The position numbers and the translations under genes are program-made. DNA of 64,000 nucleotides from Casuarius casuarius (taxonomy: Eukaryota; Chordata; Aves; Casuariiformes; Casuariidae): positions 248,001 through 312,000 of the forward strand of contig PTFA01000042.1 in the NCBI GenBank assembly GCA_003342895.1. Reading direction: 5' to 3'. Of the stretch, positions 1 through 13,300 are shown in pieces. A model generated the notes under the pieces. That model made no database searches. It worked only from the letters and a program-made list of their open reading frames with translations, and had not been told where the DNA came from. The stretch's first letter is position 1, and each line of letters opens with the position of its first letter.

Positions 1-163
1 TTTTTAACATGCTGAAGAAAGAAATTACTTGATAATTTTAGCTAAGAAATGTGGGGAAAATAACTTACAAATTTGCTCATTTGCACTCCTTCAGAGGCTC
101 CTGATGACTTTTCAGTTTAAAAATAGACTTTTAGTTCTACCTTATTAGAGGAATAAAGATCAG

Positions 164-209
164 GAAAGAAGATAGATATTCACTGTGAAAGAAGATAGAT
201 ATTCACTGC
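164..209 (+). repeat. Tandem duplication, two 23-bp copies
   Basis: Copies at 164-186 and 187-209 differ only at the last base. Unit: GAAAGAAGATAGATATTCAC plus TGT/TGC. The near identity suggests a recent replication-slippage event. Confidence 0.97.
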
Positions 210-3200
210 ACATCTGGCAACCGTGTATGTGAGTCTTCTTGGGCTTCCTTGGAAAACTCTCTTGGACCATTTCCTTCATGTCTAGAGGATGAGGGGAGAA
301 AAGGGTGCAGCGATTTCTTACCACCCTCCAGTGTAGGTCTGTAGGTACGAACCCCAAATACATCTGCTGATACATCTTCACTGCTGCAGTAATTCTTGGA
401 GACTACAAGCAGGAGTACATCCACAAGCAGGGCATCCTGCCTCAGCTCCCCATACCCGTTGCCTTGTCCCCACCTGCAGCCCACTTTGTCCGTTCACTAT
501 GAACAGCTGACTAGGTAATGGGGATAACTAATTTTTCAGTTACTTTTCCAGGTGATTCCTCCCTGGATCTTGTTACTAATTTTCTTTAAAGCTGGATTAC
601 ACGTTCGGTGAATTCTGCTCCAATTTCATCCTTCCTTCTGCCTAATTATTTCTGGAAGATGCAGTATATCCGTGCAGTTTATCCATGTATCAGCTGCGTG
701 AACCAACAATCCATTTTGATAAAGCAAAAATATTAAATTATAACGTTGTTTATAAACAGTCTCATGACTGAATTTTTCTGTTACCTGTTCATTCTCTTAG
801 AACTCATTTCCCATTGTGAATTGAATAATTTTATTGCATTTTTCATTAGAACTGCTCTAACCGGCTGTCAGACAGCTGTTTTACAAGAGTATCTCCCTCT
901 CTGTAGAAAATAATTTGATAGCCACATCAAAGCTTCTATAAAAATCTGAAATTTATTGATAGCAACACAATAACTGACTTAATTCATGACAGGCAATTAA
1001 TTTCCTCATAGCCAGCTTTCCCCTGATTGTAAGAGTCTCCAAAACTATGCTAGTTGTTTTATGAATTATTCAGCTTCCCAATTTAATGTGCTTTTCTTAC
1101 TGGCTGGCTGATTTCTTTTTCCTCATTGCTCTTTTGAGCAACTTCTTTATTTTTTTAAACAAGAACAACTTTTCTTCCAGGTATAAACTTATTTCTCTTT
1201 CATTGTCTGTAGGGTAGGGAGAGGACTCTATCTCTAGTATGTCTGCTTTGGCGCTGATAATCTAAAGGCACCTTTTCTACCTGGAACCCATTTTCCGAGA
1301 AGTTTGTTTCCTGCCTTTGTTTGATAACGCAAACACATTTTCTTTTAGCAGGTTGTTTGCCATGCTCCACTAAAATCCTAACCTAAGCACAGGGTTGCAG
1401 TACATAAACTACATATTATATATTGAACTAAATTTACAACAAATTTATACAGAGTCCTAATGAACAAAATACTTTAGCAGTTGCTGTAAGCAATATGACT
1501 TGAAATTCAACAGGAAGGATGACAACTTTTCTCGGCACTTCTGTCTTTTTTTTCCAGGAGAGTTTTTTGCTTAATTAATTCTTCTACTCTAGTCCATCAA
1601 TGGTTAAATTTTATGCTTTCACTGTAAAGATTGTCCAGGGCATTTTCTACCTAAATATCATTATTTTGTTCGGGCGAAGCTTCATTCTTAATATATGTAT
1701 TCCATAACACTTGCTCATCTAATGATGCCTATCTATCTGATAAATCAAGTACATCTGGGATTTGGAAGTTAGCTAGCTGGCAATATGTCAAATATTGCTG
1801 TTTGAAACCTTGACAGCTTCTGAACAAGCTCAGTTTAATCCAAGCTAATTTCGACACTTTTAATGGCTGGTTACCTATCTTTATAACCCATCAATTACAA
1901 GCTTAAAACAATGTACATGGATTAAAATGAAATCCTTCTGATGTGCTTATGTTGCTTAAAAATAGAGTGGTCTGAACAACAGAGACTATTCTCTTGAGAA
2001 CTAATGAAAAGAGGATTTTCTGAAAAGTGGTGATGGCACAGCTTTTTTACCCTTGACTCTTCACTAATTTCTACAAAAAACATTTCAAAAGTGCTCAGAG
2101 GAAAGAATTAGAAAGCCCTGTCATGTCCCAGGACAATGTCTCCATCACCAGAAAATAGGTTAAAGTGTACATGTGGATGGAAAATCCCTCTCATGATCCT
2201 CTCATGTCACAAGTGGGTCCTTGTGCAGCAAATTTTGCAAGAGCTGTGAGCCAGAGGGAGGGCAAACAAGAAAAAGGGCTATATAGCTTGGATATTGGGG
2301 CACCTCACTCAAATTTTACACACAAACTTTTTGATATGATTCACAGCCCTGAAATAAGGGGCTGGGTACTTTCTATTTTCAGCTAGGTGCCCCAGTCGTA
2401 ACGTCACAGTCAAATTCCTCTTTCGCTCTTTTTCTTCCCCTATCAATAGCATATTATCTCCTACACAGGGGTTTGATTTCAAGGGAAGGAGTAGGAAGCA
2501 CTCCCACCTTGGCTTGGAGGCTAGGGTATTTTCCTGGAGGGTAGGAGATACCTCTTGAGGGAGTATTTCTAACCACCAGAATGCTATCTACATCACCATT
2601 ACTGGTTGCTTCTTCTCTTGTCATGTAAAAAAAAAACCCCCAAACAAAAAAACAATGTACTGCATTTTGTGAGAGGCCCAGTCTTGTCTGCACCTATCAG
2701 ATGTGCTCTGCTTGCACCTGCTAGTTTGCATACATTAGAAGAGCTGCTCGGCACTCTGGGACCTGGAAACTCAAGCAGAGAATTAAGCAGGGATCAGGCA
2801 GCAGCCTACCTAGGCCTTGGCTAGTCTATGCCCATAGAGAAACAGAACCGCAGCTATGCTCAGGTCAAACAGGGAAGTATGGGGTAAATCTAGCCATGTT
2901 CAGGATCAGGATGAGAGGCAAGGAACATATTGCTGGGTTCAGTATTTTGAATTTAAGTAGACTTAAGCTTTAGATATATAGGTATATTTATGTGCCTAGG
3001 TATACCTTGATATATTTAAAGATGCCTCCCGTAGTCTTGTATTTGCAATTATTCTATTCTATCACCAGCTCACAACTGCAAAAGTTTTGAATGTTATACC
3101 AACTGCAATGTGTTTAAAACACATTAGCTATTTGATTTGTTACCTCTGGCTAATATTTTATATCTTCCAACTCCCCAGCAGAAACACTGAAGAACAATGC

Positions 3201-5127
3201 TTGCAAATAAAATGTGGTTCTTTAATTTTTCAACATAAATTTTTGTAACTGTCTTTGATATTTATTTAGAAGTAGACTAGATATCATATCTAGCTTTAGG
3301 ATAGAATTTACCTGGGTGCATAAAATCCAGATAAAATAGTGATGCTTACTCAGACACTGAGAACATTAGATTCACTCAAGGCTCGTCTATACAAACTGTT
3401 GGAAAAATCCACAAGTATTAGTATAGTTAGCTCCCCATGTGGGCTCTTTATTTTGGAATATGAGTAATTAAAGGCCTTTAAGACAGCCTTTGTTTGTCAG
3501 AGAACCCCATCACAGGCCTCATAAGATTAAAATGTTGTCTCTCTTGACTGAGAGCTTCATCATCCTTACCATCATTTATTTGGCCAGCTGATACTGGGAT
3601 TTATTGATTTTTTAATACCAGTAGAGTTGTGCCAGCTTGCACCAGTGCATATTAATACACATCCTTGTAGTCATTTCCTTACACAAGCAAATCATAGTTG
3701 CTTTCAGCACTGGGTGGCTACTCAACAATACAAAACATTAATCGGTATATAAGTGTTAAGATGCAATATCATTTAAGGAATATCATCACAAATATGCATA
3801 AGAATTTAAACATTTTAAATTTAATATTGAATTTGACGTGACTTCAGAAGTAGCATTTAAGGTAGATTTCTCTATTCTTAGAAGTATCAGCAGCATAAAA
3901 ACTAGGCAGAAGTTGAATCCAGGCAACTGCAGCACTTGCGATAATCTATAGTGTTATTTCGAAACCAGAGAGTACCTAGAAAATACAACCGACTCTTCAG
4001 TCAGCAGTTTTTTGTGCTGCATCATTTCCACTGCAATTGGCAAATAACGAAAAACAAGCAAGCTGTTCATGTTCTGACAAAAATAAGATTCCTTTGGCAC
4101 TGTGCAAGTGAGAACTTTCAAAACAAAACTACAATGCAATGTGTATTTGAGAAGTTTCTACCAATTTATAAGTGATTATCGTACAATATTTCCCACCTTA
4201 TGCAACAGCAAATATTGATAAAAATGACAGAGAACTTCTGAATTAATAGAAGCATGTGAAGCCTAGTCATCATGCCTTACAAATTCAACTGCCAACAACA
4301 TAGTTACAAGTTTCTTGTTGGTAGAAGAACAGCCCCTAATCCAAATAAACATGATTATGGTGACACATGACTGACTTCATTCAATGTGACAAGATTTGCA
4401 CAATAAAGAGACAGAACTGAATGGAACTGGTAGAACTTCAAGCTGTATTTTATCTGTGTATCATTTTACATTTTAGCTGATCTGAACGAACTTTTGATGG
4501 GCAGGTTTAGAAGCCTCAGATAGGGGCCAGTTTGGAAAAAGTAATTTCCCAAAGATGGTAAAATTGGTGATTATTGATTATTACGCAAGAGTGTTTTCTC
4601 AAAACTGTTCTTATAGAAAACGTCTGCTATTTCTTATTTTGAAAGATCGGTGTCTGAAAGTCTCCTGATGATCCATTCTGCCACATGATTTTAGTCCTCC
4701 AAATCATATTGTGCCACCAATGAAACTGCCAAGCAATATTAAAATAATCCAAGTCAAAATGACAGAGGAAAAAAAAATCTCTGATATTTCCTGATATAAA
4801 ACATAACAGGGCACATTTTGAATGGATTTTTAAATGCTTGGCAATTCATATCTTAGTGGGAGTACTCATCCGCTTAAGGATATGTACTCTGTTAAATGTC
4901 TTATCAAATAAGGGACTCAATGTTTAATATATTCCATTTTGCTCTCTCTTTGGAGTACTTAGTTGCCTAATTTTGCATAAACATTAGCTACATATGATAT
5001 AATATAAATTCCGATTCCAAATCTTATATTCTCAGCTGGAGTAGCTGCTCATTTGCATTCCTGAATTATTATTTTTCATTTATTACTTTGTTCCACAAAT
5101 GTTTTAGCTCCTACTCATTCTCACTTA

Positions 5128-5151
5128 TGCCTTATAATCTATTATAAGGCA
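5128..5151 (+). repeat. Perfect inverted repeat, 10-bp arms
   Basis: TGCCTTATAA at 5128-5137 and TTATAAGGCA at 5142-5151 with a TCTA loop. A small stem-loop of unknown relevance. Confidence 0.9.
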
Positions 5152-8100
5152 ATAGTAACTGTTGTGTTACATCTACATGCAATTTCTGCATGTATTCATT
5201 AAGTTCATAGAAAAATATCTAAATGGCATTCTACTTTGTATGCAAAAAACCTGCATGTTTTTGTTACTTAAACTAATATTTTTAGGATTTCTTCTCCTAG
5301 CAGTTTGTCAGACTTCAGCAGCTGTGCAGTTTCTACTACATTTCTCCACCTGAGAGGAACATGCAGTATAATAGATCTCATGATGTGATATAATAATCAC
5401 CATACAACAGTCACTACCTCAGTTCAGTGTGTTCTACCCTTTTTCTGAGATCTTGCATTAAATGTGACAGGCATTGTCATTTTTTTCTGTGTGGTGATTC
5501 ATAAACATTTTAACCAGAACATTAGTATTTTGCTCTTTTTTGAGAGGGACTTCACATGAGATAATTACAACAATTTCTGACTTACAGCGTTTGTCATGAA
5601 GTATAAGGCATTTGCATTTTCTTAGGCAAGAACTTGTTCTCACATGGTGTGAGTGCAGACAAGCACTCAGAACTGAAAGCTTGTGTCTTATCAGTACCAA
5701 ACATGACTGTGTTCTGCTGTGGCTGCACATACAGATTTAAACAGGTTGTGTGTGACTTGCAAAGCTCCACCTGAACCCCAGCATCCCAAATTTTCCAAGT
5801 TACTCTTAGGTGAAGGGATGCAAGGAGGAGTATGCAATATGCACAACATACCCGAGAGAATATTGCTCCCACGAGCAACTTGCAAGCCCTAAATTGATCC
5901 TGAGTGTTTTGAGAAGTTAGGCAAAGGGAATCTGCTCTCTCTGCAAAGTGCTCCATCTTGAAGTAGCAACAGTGGCAGTGAACTTGGCAGAAGCACGTAT
6001 GAAAGATACTGCTCTGGAGATATTATAAATGGACATATCCCTTAGAGAGGATGTAAGAGTCTTGACTTCTTATGGAGCATATGGTACCACAGGGAATGGT
6101 CTTGCACAAAGTCCTAGTACAGCCAGCTATGCACTGGGATGGTCTTTGAATTAATGTAGCCAGATTTTGCTAGGGAGACAAAAAGGTGAGGATTTTGTAC
6201 AGAGAAAAATGAGATCATAGTGGCATATGAAATACTACGAGAAAATTAATCTCCCAAATTAAATGACAGCCAGAAAACCCCTTCCATGGAATTTAAGGTC
6301 ATGTTTGCAATTCTCCTTATCAGGAAATAAGTCTGTCTGCAAAGAAGTAGTAAGAACCTATCCTTCTGGCTAAGTGGACCCCCGCTTTCCTCCCTCTGTC
6401 TTCCCTCCTCTTCTTCACCTCAGGGGGACCAAAGACCCTGTGTGAGCTCTGCAGACAAGAGACAGGGGCTGTGCTGTCATTTCAGGAAAGACAAAGATAT
6501 GCCCTAGGAGCTGTCGACAAAATACTTACAGGCTACTTTTCATGTCTATACTTAAGCCTGTTCACTTAACGTGAACAGTTTGTACAGTGAATCTGGTACA
6601 AGGCATAAGGTAACAGTAGGCTGCTGTGTGGGCTAGGATGTCTGAGTAAGTCTTCACCGACTTTTTCTGGTGTTTTTGCAGAGCTTTCGAAAAGCTCCTA
6701 GGCTAGGTAAGCTCTGGCTGGAAAACACCCAAGATCAGCTGTCGTCAAGGGCAATTTTTACACATTTGCCTGAGAAAGAGCATGTCTCAGAAAGTGTTGC
6801 AATCACCAGAAAGTAGCAGGAACAGCACAAGAGTTTTTTGCTGAGTAGATCTGTTAGCTTAGTACCTGCCTAGGCAGCTTGGCCTATTTCACCTCCACTT
6901 CAGTGCTTCATCCCAGTTAAGGGAAAAGAGGAAAAGAAACTGTTCCTGAGCTAAGCTGTCAGTGAAAGTGGCTTCAAGAAGCTCCTACTTTGTGGTGTGA
7001 GAATCCCAACTCTGAAAGGTTTCTGGAAAAAAGTTGAGTGAGTCTCTTCCCGTGCTGGCAGCTCCAGCCTCCCCAGGCATGGATCATCAACTGTCCAAAG
7101 GAGGGAGAGGAAAAGCAGGAACAATAGGAAGTTATCAAGCAGACTATTGCATCCTAGGCAATACCTCATAAGACAAAAGACTAACAAAGAACCAGGTTAT
7201 CAGGAAATGACACTACATAATCAGTTTCATCACTTCTATAACAAATTCCAGGTTTGCAAGTACATTTTCCAATTATAAACTTGCTGTTCTCAGCATCTTT
7301 CATCATCTGACAACAGATGACCACTACTCTGTGCAGCATCTAATATTCTGTTTTTGAGACTGGCAGGTCTCTTTTCGTATGTTGATGGTGCTACCTCCTT
7401 CTCTTTCTTTTTTCCATAGAGTTACCTTTTCCAGTTCTGGGCACTCTGTGACTTTCACAGAACTAAGCTAGAGATAAAACTAAAACTAGAGTAAAAATTG
7501 GGCCTCGTTTTCCTTTTGGTATGAGTTGTGCATTTAAACCATGACTCATCATGGCTTGCAGTCACACCCAAGCGAATGATGAACCAACTGGCCAATCCTT
7601 TGCGAGCAGGAGGAAATCCAGATAGACAGAGCAGATGGGTTAAGACTGGCTCCCTTCTCTCACTGGATCATCACAGTGACATGTAAACTAGTAACCACTC
7701 CGGTTTCTCAATTGAGACTCCAGCTTGGTTAATCAGTAGCAGAAACTGAACATCTTCTGTTGTGGGGCATTTAATTTGCTGTTCTAAACAGAAGCAGGCA
7801 CTGAATCAATTTTTCCTCTGTTATGACAAATGGGAAAATGTACAACCCTCAGAAAAATAAATCCCCTTTTCAGAAAGCTGTAATAACAGCAGAGTTAATA
7901 TGCAGAGCAGTCAGATTCTCTTCCTGGCAAGCCATTGTGTGATCAATGTAGAAGTAATAGTTTACAATAAGTACCTTATGTTGTGAAATTAAAACCTAGC
8001 CAAGTATTTGAATGTTTGATATTCTTTCCAAATTTTTGGTATTCTTTGCAGTCTTAGCTAGGTCTTCAAATACATCATTTGCTTTTACAGTCATCTGGTA

Positions 8101-8267
8101 CAAAAAGGCAAGCTGGGTGATCGTCATGAAGAACTTACATAAACAAAATAGTAGCTTGATTTTTTTTAAATATTGATGTTATGCCATACTGCAAAGGATC
8201 ATAATGTTACCTAGTCTTTTTGCCACTGTCAAGAGATCTCTAAAAGTAAATGCAACTTGATTATTCA

Positions 8268-8305
8268 CCTTTCTGATGCTGGATACCCTTTCTGATGCTA
8301 GATAT
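8268..8305 (+). repeat. Tandem duplication, two 19-bp copies
   Basis: CCTTTCTGATGCTGGATAC at 8268-8286 is repeated at 8287-8305 with two differences. Confidence 0.9.
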
Positions 8306-10319
8306 ACAATAGCCTTCAGATAGCCTACATGTAAGTCTTTCAGAAGGTTTCTGCTGAAACATTTTAAAATTAATCATTCCTTAGGCATTGGACTCAAAAG
8401 GCACATACGTTTAGATATGCTGGAGTGACAATTCATTTCCACATTTTCCTTCAGTGCTTGAAATGGTTCTGTCTAATGCCAGAAAACCTAGCCTTTTGAA
8501 TCATTTAACCATTGTTTTTGTTGTTCATCTGTCTGTCTTGGTTGCGTCTGACCTCTGTAATGATTGTAATAGAAAAAACATTCAGCTTTTTTCCTTTCTT
8601 CACGATGACTCAACATCCTTCTCCTCTCAGGGGTATGACTACAGTTCTTAGGGAATCTTTCCAAAGTTTAAATGTTTCAAGTATTGTAGAGATTTATGAA
8701 TCTGCATGTGTATGAGAGAGAAAACACTTCTATGCTACTTTCAAGGGCCTCAACTATAAACACTTGCATCATTTCAGAGAACTCAGGGTACCTCCTTCCA
8801 TGGATACGATGAATGTTCCCCAAGTTTTCATCTGGTGAGGGGTGTTACATTTTACTAGAAGAGCAACAAACCAGTACTCCAGATATCCCTGATGATAATG
8901 TAGTACTAATGAGCAGACTTCAGATACAGCAGGTTAGATTAAAAACAACAACAAAGTCCAAAACAAGACACATATGAGAAGAATGCAGTACCAGCTCTTA
9001 GTCCCCTCTAAACGAGGGTCTAGGGTGTGTGAAGGGGCCACCCAGAGATCCTGATTCAGGAGACTAGCATTAGACTATATTCTACATTAAAGAAAAGAGA
9101 TGGGCTCTTCCTTCCCTAGTACCGTAAAGGACATTTTTTTGAAGAGATAATGACTCCCTTCCCTAGCACTATCTTTTCATAGGGAAAGGGAACACTGACA
9201 CAGGACAGTGTAGTATATTTACAGTACGGCCTGTGAACGAACACTCTTGGCCCCCCAAGCATGAGGCGTTTCACCAGGTCTCCCTCCATCCTCCCAGAAC
9301 CTCAGCACCTCCATGAATCTGTTTGCAGATCTGCACCTGGCTGAGAAATAAGCTTCTGCTGGTTTCAGGCTTAGTGGTTTTCTGCTGCACTGAACTAATT
9401 CATCTAAAAAACCCTCACAGCTTCTATCCCGCAGCATTACTTGAGACTGAAAACACTTAGCAAGCTCCGGACAATACACGCTGGCTTTCTCACACATACC
9501 AAAGTTTCCTCCCAGGCTTCAAAAAGGCCACTGTGTGATAATGTATGGTCTGGACAGTCTGACTACAGTAATTTCCCCTCACCTCCTGAAAATTTCTGGT
9601 GTTTTCATAAATCCCTCTGATCAGGCATTTCTGTCAGACAAAATTACAGCTATCACCAGTTTTTCTCCAGGTTTCCAGGAAAGCAAATCCAGTTTCCAGG
9701 AATATATCAATTGTTTTTCTATTTCAAGCTAAGTAGCCGGGTAGGTCTTTTTAGCTGCCCTGCTGCAGTTCTCATCCCTTGTTTTTTTCAAACAACTCCC
9801 TCAGCCTATCTAAGCAGACCTCTTATTTTCCTAAAATATCTAGCTACTTTTTCATGTTTCTCATCTTTCTGCCATTGTTTACATGTGCTTTACAAACCCT
9901 CTCAAAGAATCAAAAAATTCTCATTCTTTTGATGCAAAATTATAAAAAAAATTCCAAATGTTTCCCCTGGAAATATTATTACTTATTCTAAGGTTGCTGT
10001 TTTTTAAAATAGTATCTGAAAAATATCAGTTTTAAGTGAGAGGCCACTTTTCAATTTAAGAAGCTTTGATTTGGACCAAAGTAACTTTAGATTTAAGATA
10101 ATCACTTTTATAATTGTATTTTTAAAGGACAGTCTAATAGAATAGTATGTACTTCTAGATGAAAGGCATTTTTTCCTCTTTTTTATAAACGGGGAACTTA
10201 AAAATATTTTCCTGTGATTAACAGTATGTTTTCCCAGAATGAACAAAAGACTTTTATAAGCAAGAAACCATAAAAAACAAGCATGTATGTTCTTAAGAAT
10301 TAGAACAGTACCACACACA

Positions 10320-13300
10320 CACAGTGAAAGACAGTATGGAAATAAATTTGCTTTGCTGCTTCATTTGCATGCTTAGAATAAAATGTGGGGAAAAATATCC
10401 TCTTTAAAAGTTTTATAAAATAATTTATTTAAAGACTTTTAAAAAGTCATTCTAAGAGTCAGTTTTTCAGCCTGTACATATTGACATAGCCGTAACTGAA
10501 GTTTTTCGTTGCTTAAATACACTACATACTATAATAGCTACTTGATAGCTAGATTTACAGTTAGAAAATGTAACCTAAGTGTAGATTAAAACATATCTTT
10601 TGTGTTTGCAAGTTCACATCAGGGAGTGGTTTGTTTTTCATTTACCTCGGTGGAAATGAGATTACCTTCCATGTAACAGAAGTCACATTTGACATGGATT
10701 TGCACACAGTAAGATCTTCAGCCTCTGACCCATGAATTGAGGGCAGCAGTTACCTTCAAGTCGTTCCTGGCACACCTCTTGGTGTTGACAAGCGCAGGAG
10801 TACACTAGAAGCAGTTCATTAATTGTTCCAACAAGAGCAGCCCCATCCCAGTTGTGATCTTTCTCTGCTGTCTCTGTCTGCCATCACACATGCACACCTT
10901 GCACATGGGCAATTCAGCTGCTGTACATATGCACAGAAAATCTGCTGCTCCAGGGAAATACTGGAATTGCTACACATGCACAGATTTACTGTACTGCTTA
11001 TGATAGTACGACCAGTGCTTCCAGGAAAGCCTCAACCTACTAAGCGTATGCAGTGCATTCAATCTACGCATGTAAAACTGGTGTGTCCAGGACAACAGCA
11101 TGTCTACTACACCTGCTTTACTGTACATGATCCGTGTACTCATTTGGCTCATGACCAGAAATGCTGGGTTCGTTATGTATGTCTAAGCAGTCCATTACAG
11201 GGTAGGCAAGGGGCCAAAGACAGAAACCCTCTTTTGGCACTGAAATAAGTGTTCTGCTCAGCCTCAAAAACTGGAGGTTCCATTGTAAAAGGAAGGAGCT
11301 TGACCTTTAGCATGTGTTTTCCTTCTACAACTCTACAGCACTTTTGTTACCGAGTACTCCTATCCCAGAACCCTGTAAAGTACATATTGAGGCACAGATT
11401 CAGTTAATTTGTAGTCCTCTACGAGTTATGCATCCAGTCTAACCTAACTACCTATGTTCCCGCCACAGAAAAAGGAACGAGACAGGCATCTCCAAAAGGT
11501 GCTTCATCACACCTGTCTCACCCTCCTACCATAGGAAGGGAAAAATTACCCTGTGGTGATGCCTATCTAAGTTCCGCTGACTGCAGAGGAGCCTAGATAA
11601 GTAGCTTAGACTAGACAGCTAAAATTTAGATGGCTAAAGATAGGTGGGATGAATCTCACCTTTAGAGTTGGGATATGTTGCAATTTACCTCTGGAGAATT
11701 TACTAGCCAAGTCTCTGTGGTATGAATCAAGGTTCAGCACAGGAACTGAGGGCAAGGGTAGAGAAGATGAAACACAGCATTAAAGCTGTCCTACAACATT
11801 CCTTATTTCAGGCTGTGCCAGTATCCAGCATGACTAACCTCTAAAGATTATACCACTTCCATCTCTCCGGGCCATTACCCCACATAGACTAGCCAGAACT
11901 CAGTGCAGTCTAGCCACAACTAGCACTAGCTAAGGCTGGGGCATCCACTGTGCCAGAGGCAGTAAATGACACTAGCAAAGAGAGAGTTACAGCCATGTTT
12001 CTCAGGGAAATACAAGCCCATTATATAATGGGCTTTAAAATCCCATTAATGCCTTCAGCGTATCAGAAAATAATTCTGTTGCGAAAAAATTAATGGGACA
12101 TTATTCTTTGTTTTCTTCTAATTATGTGAATGCTTTGGTGAACACTTATAATCTCAATTTATATATCGTTTAATCTTTAAAACATCCATTCCTCATATGC
12201 AGGAAAATCTACTTCCTTATTTTTCAGCTTAGCTCACAGATCTCTTTTTTGCTGGTTTTACTTCTCCTTTTTAGGAAAAAAAACTCTTTTTTTTTTTNAT
12301 TTTTCCTCTCTCCAGTTGTCTAATTTCAATGAGGAAAGTACTTATTCAGTTCTTCAGTCTGACTATGAGTGAGCAACAAGTTATTACACCATAATTTCAT
12401 TCTTTATTGTGTGGGAAGTCAGCATTGCATCATCCTTAGGATTGAGAACAAGAGATGAAGATCCTTTCTTGGTGGGTGCGGTCCAAGATTTGGTAGCCAA
12501 TTTTCAAGCCAAAGTAAGAGTTCTTTTTGTTTTGATTAGTTTCTTCCCTATTCTGTTCTCTCACAAGAATCTTAAGTGTAAGATCAGAAAAAAAACCTCT
12601 TAATCTAATGGTAGGTATTTAAATTTTCTGCTTAGGCTTAAAATTTGAGAACAGGTATTTCTGTAACTCAAATTTTATGACCTAAACAATCTTCCTAAAG
12701 CTGCTTTCTGCTTATCTGGAGTACTTGGGGATTGGGAATTACCAACATGTGTAAGGGCATGAGAACTACAGGTCATTGAAAATATAAGGAGCAACTGTAA
12801 AAACTTATGATTCAAAATATGTTATTACTAAAAATGTAAGAACTGGTAGTATCCAAATCTCAAGCAAAAAGATACTCTTTGGACAATAATATCAAATAGC
12901 TGTCTCATGAATTTATTTGCTCACAAATTGCTCATGTTCTTTTGTAATGAAACTTAGGCTAGTGAGGTGGAAAGCAGTTACCAGTCACAAAAGGAAAGTC
13001 TTTATTAGCCTCTATCAAAACTGAAAGCCCCCAAATTTTGCGCAATACACTCTTCATATCAACAGCAGAGAGAACTACACCGTCCCTTCATTATGTGTGA
13101 TTTTGCTAAACCCTGCATGGGATTACAAACCTCTCATATGGTCATTTTAAGATACAGTTGTAAACTGGGGCCATCAATAAATTCTTACTTACTCAAAATA
13201 GAGGAGTTGTATAAACAGAGGGATAATAATAGTTCTGTTACATATGAAAAGAACTGTTAAAGAGGGGTTATTTTAATCTACAAAGTAATGGAGATAACTT

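Larger units (their letters stand above)
1..10319. other. Upstream intergenic DNA, no gene recognised
   Basis: AT-rich sequence with scattered short open frames on both strands (longest about 120 codons on the minus strand at 5594-5956). None has a recognisable domain or flanking splice structure. Small tandem duplications at 164-209 and 8268-8305 and a 10-bp-arm hairpin at 5128-5151 are present. I recognise no CR1 here, though very old repeats could be missed. From memory the neighbouring gene on this side in other vertebrates is MAP3K7CL; no exon of it was seen. Confidence 0.7.

Noticed and set aside
5594..5956. 120-codon minus-strand frame in upstream DNA
   Set aside because: No domain, no splice context, and composition like the surrounding non-coding DNA.
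7544..7559. Inverted repeat around CATGACTCATCATGG
   Set aside because: 6-bp arms with a 4-base loop occur often by chance. The AP-1-like core alone is weak evidence.
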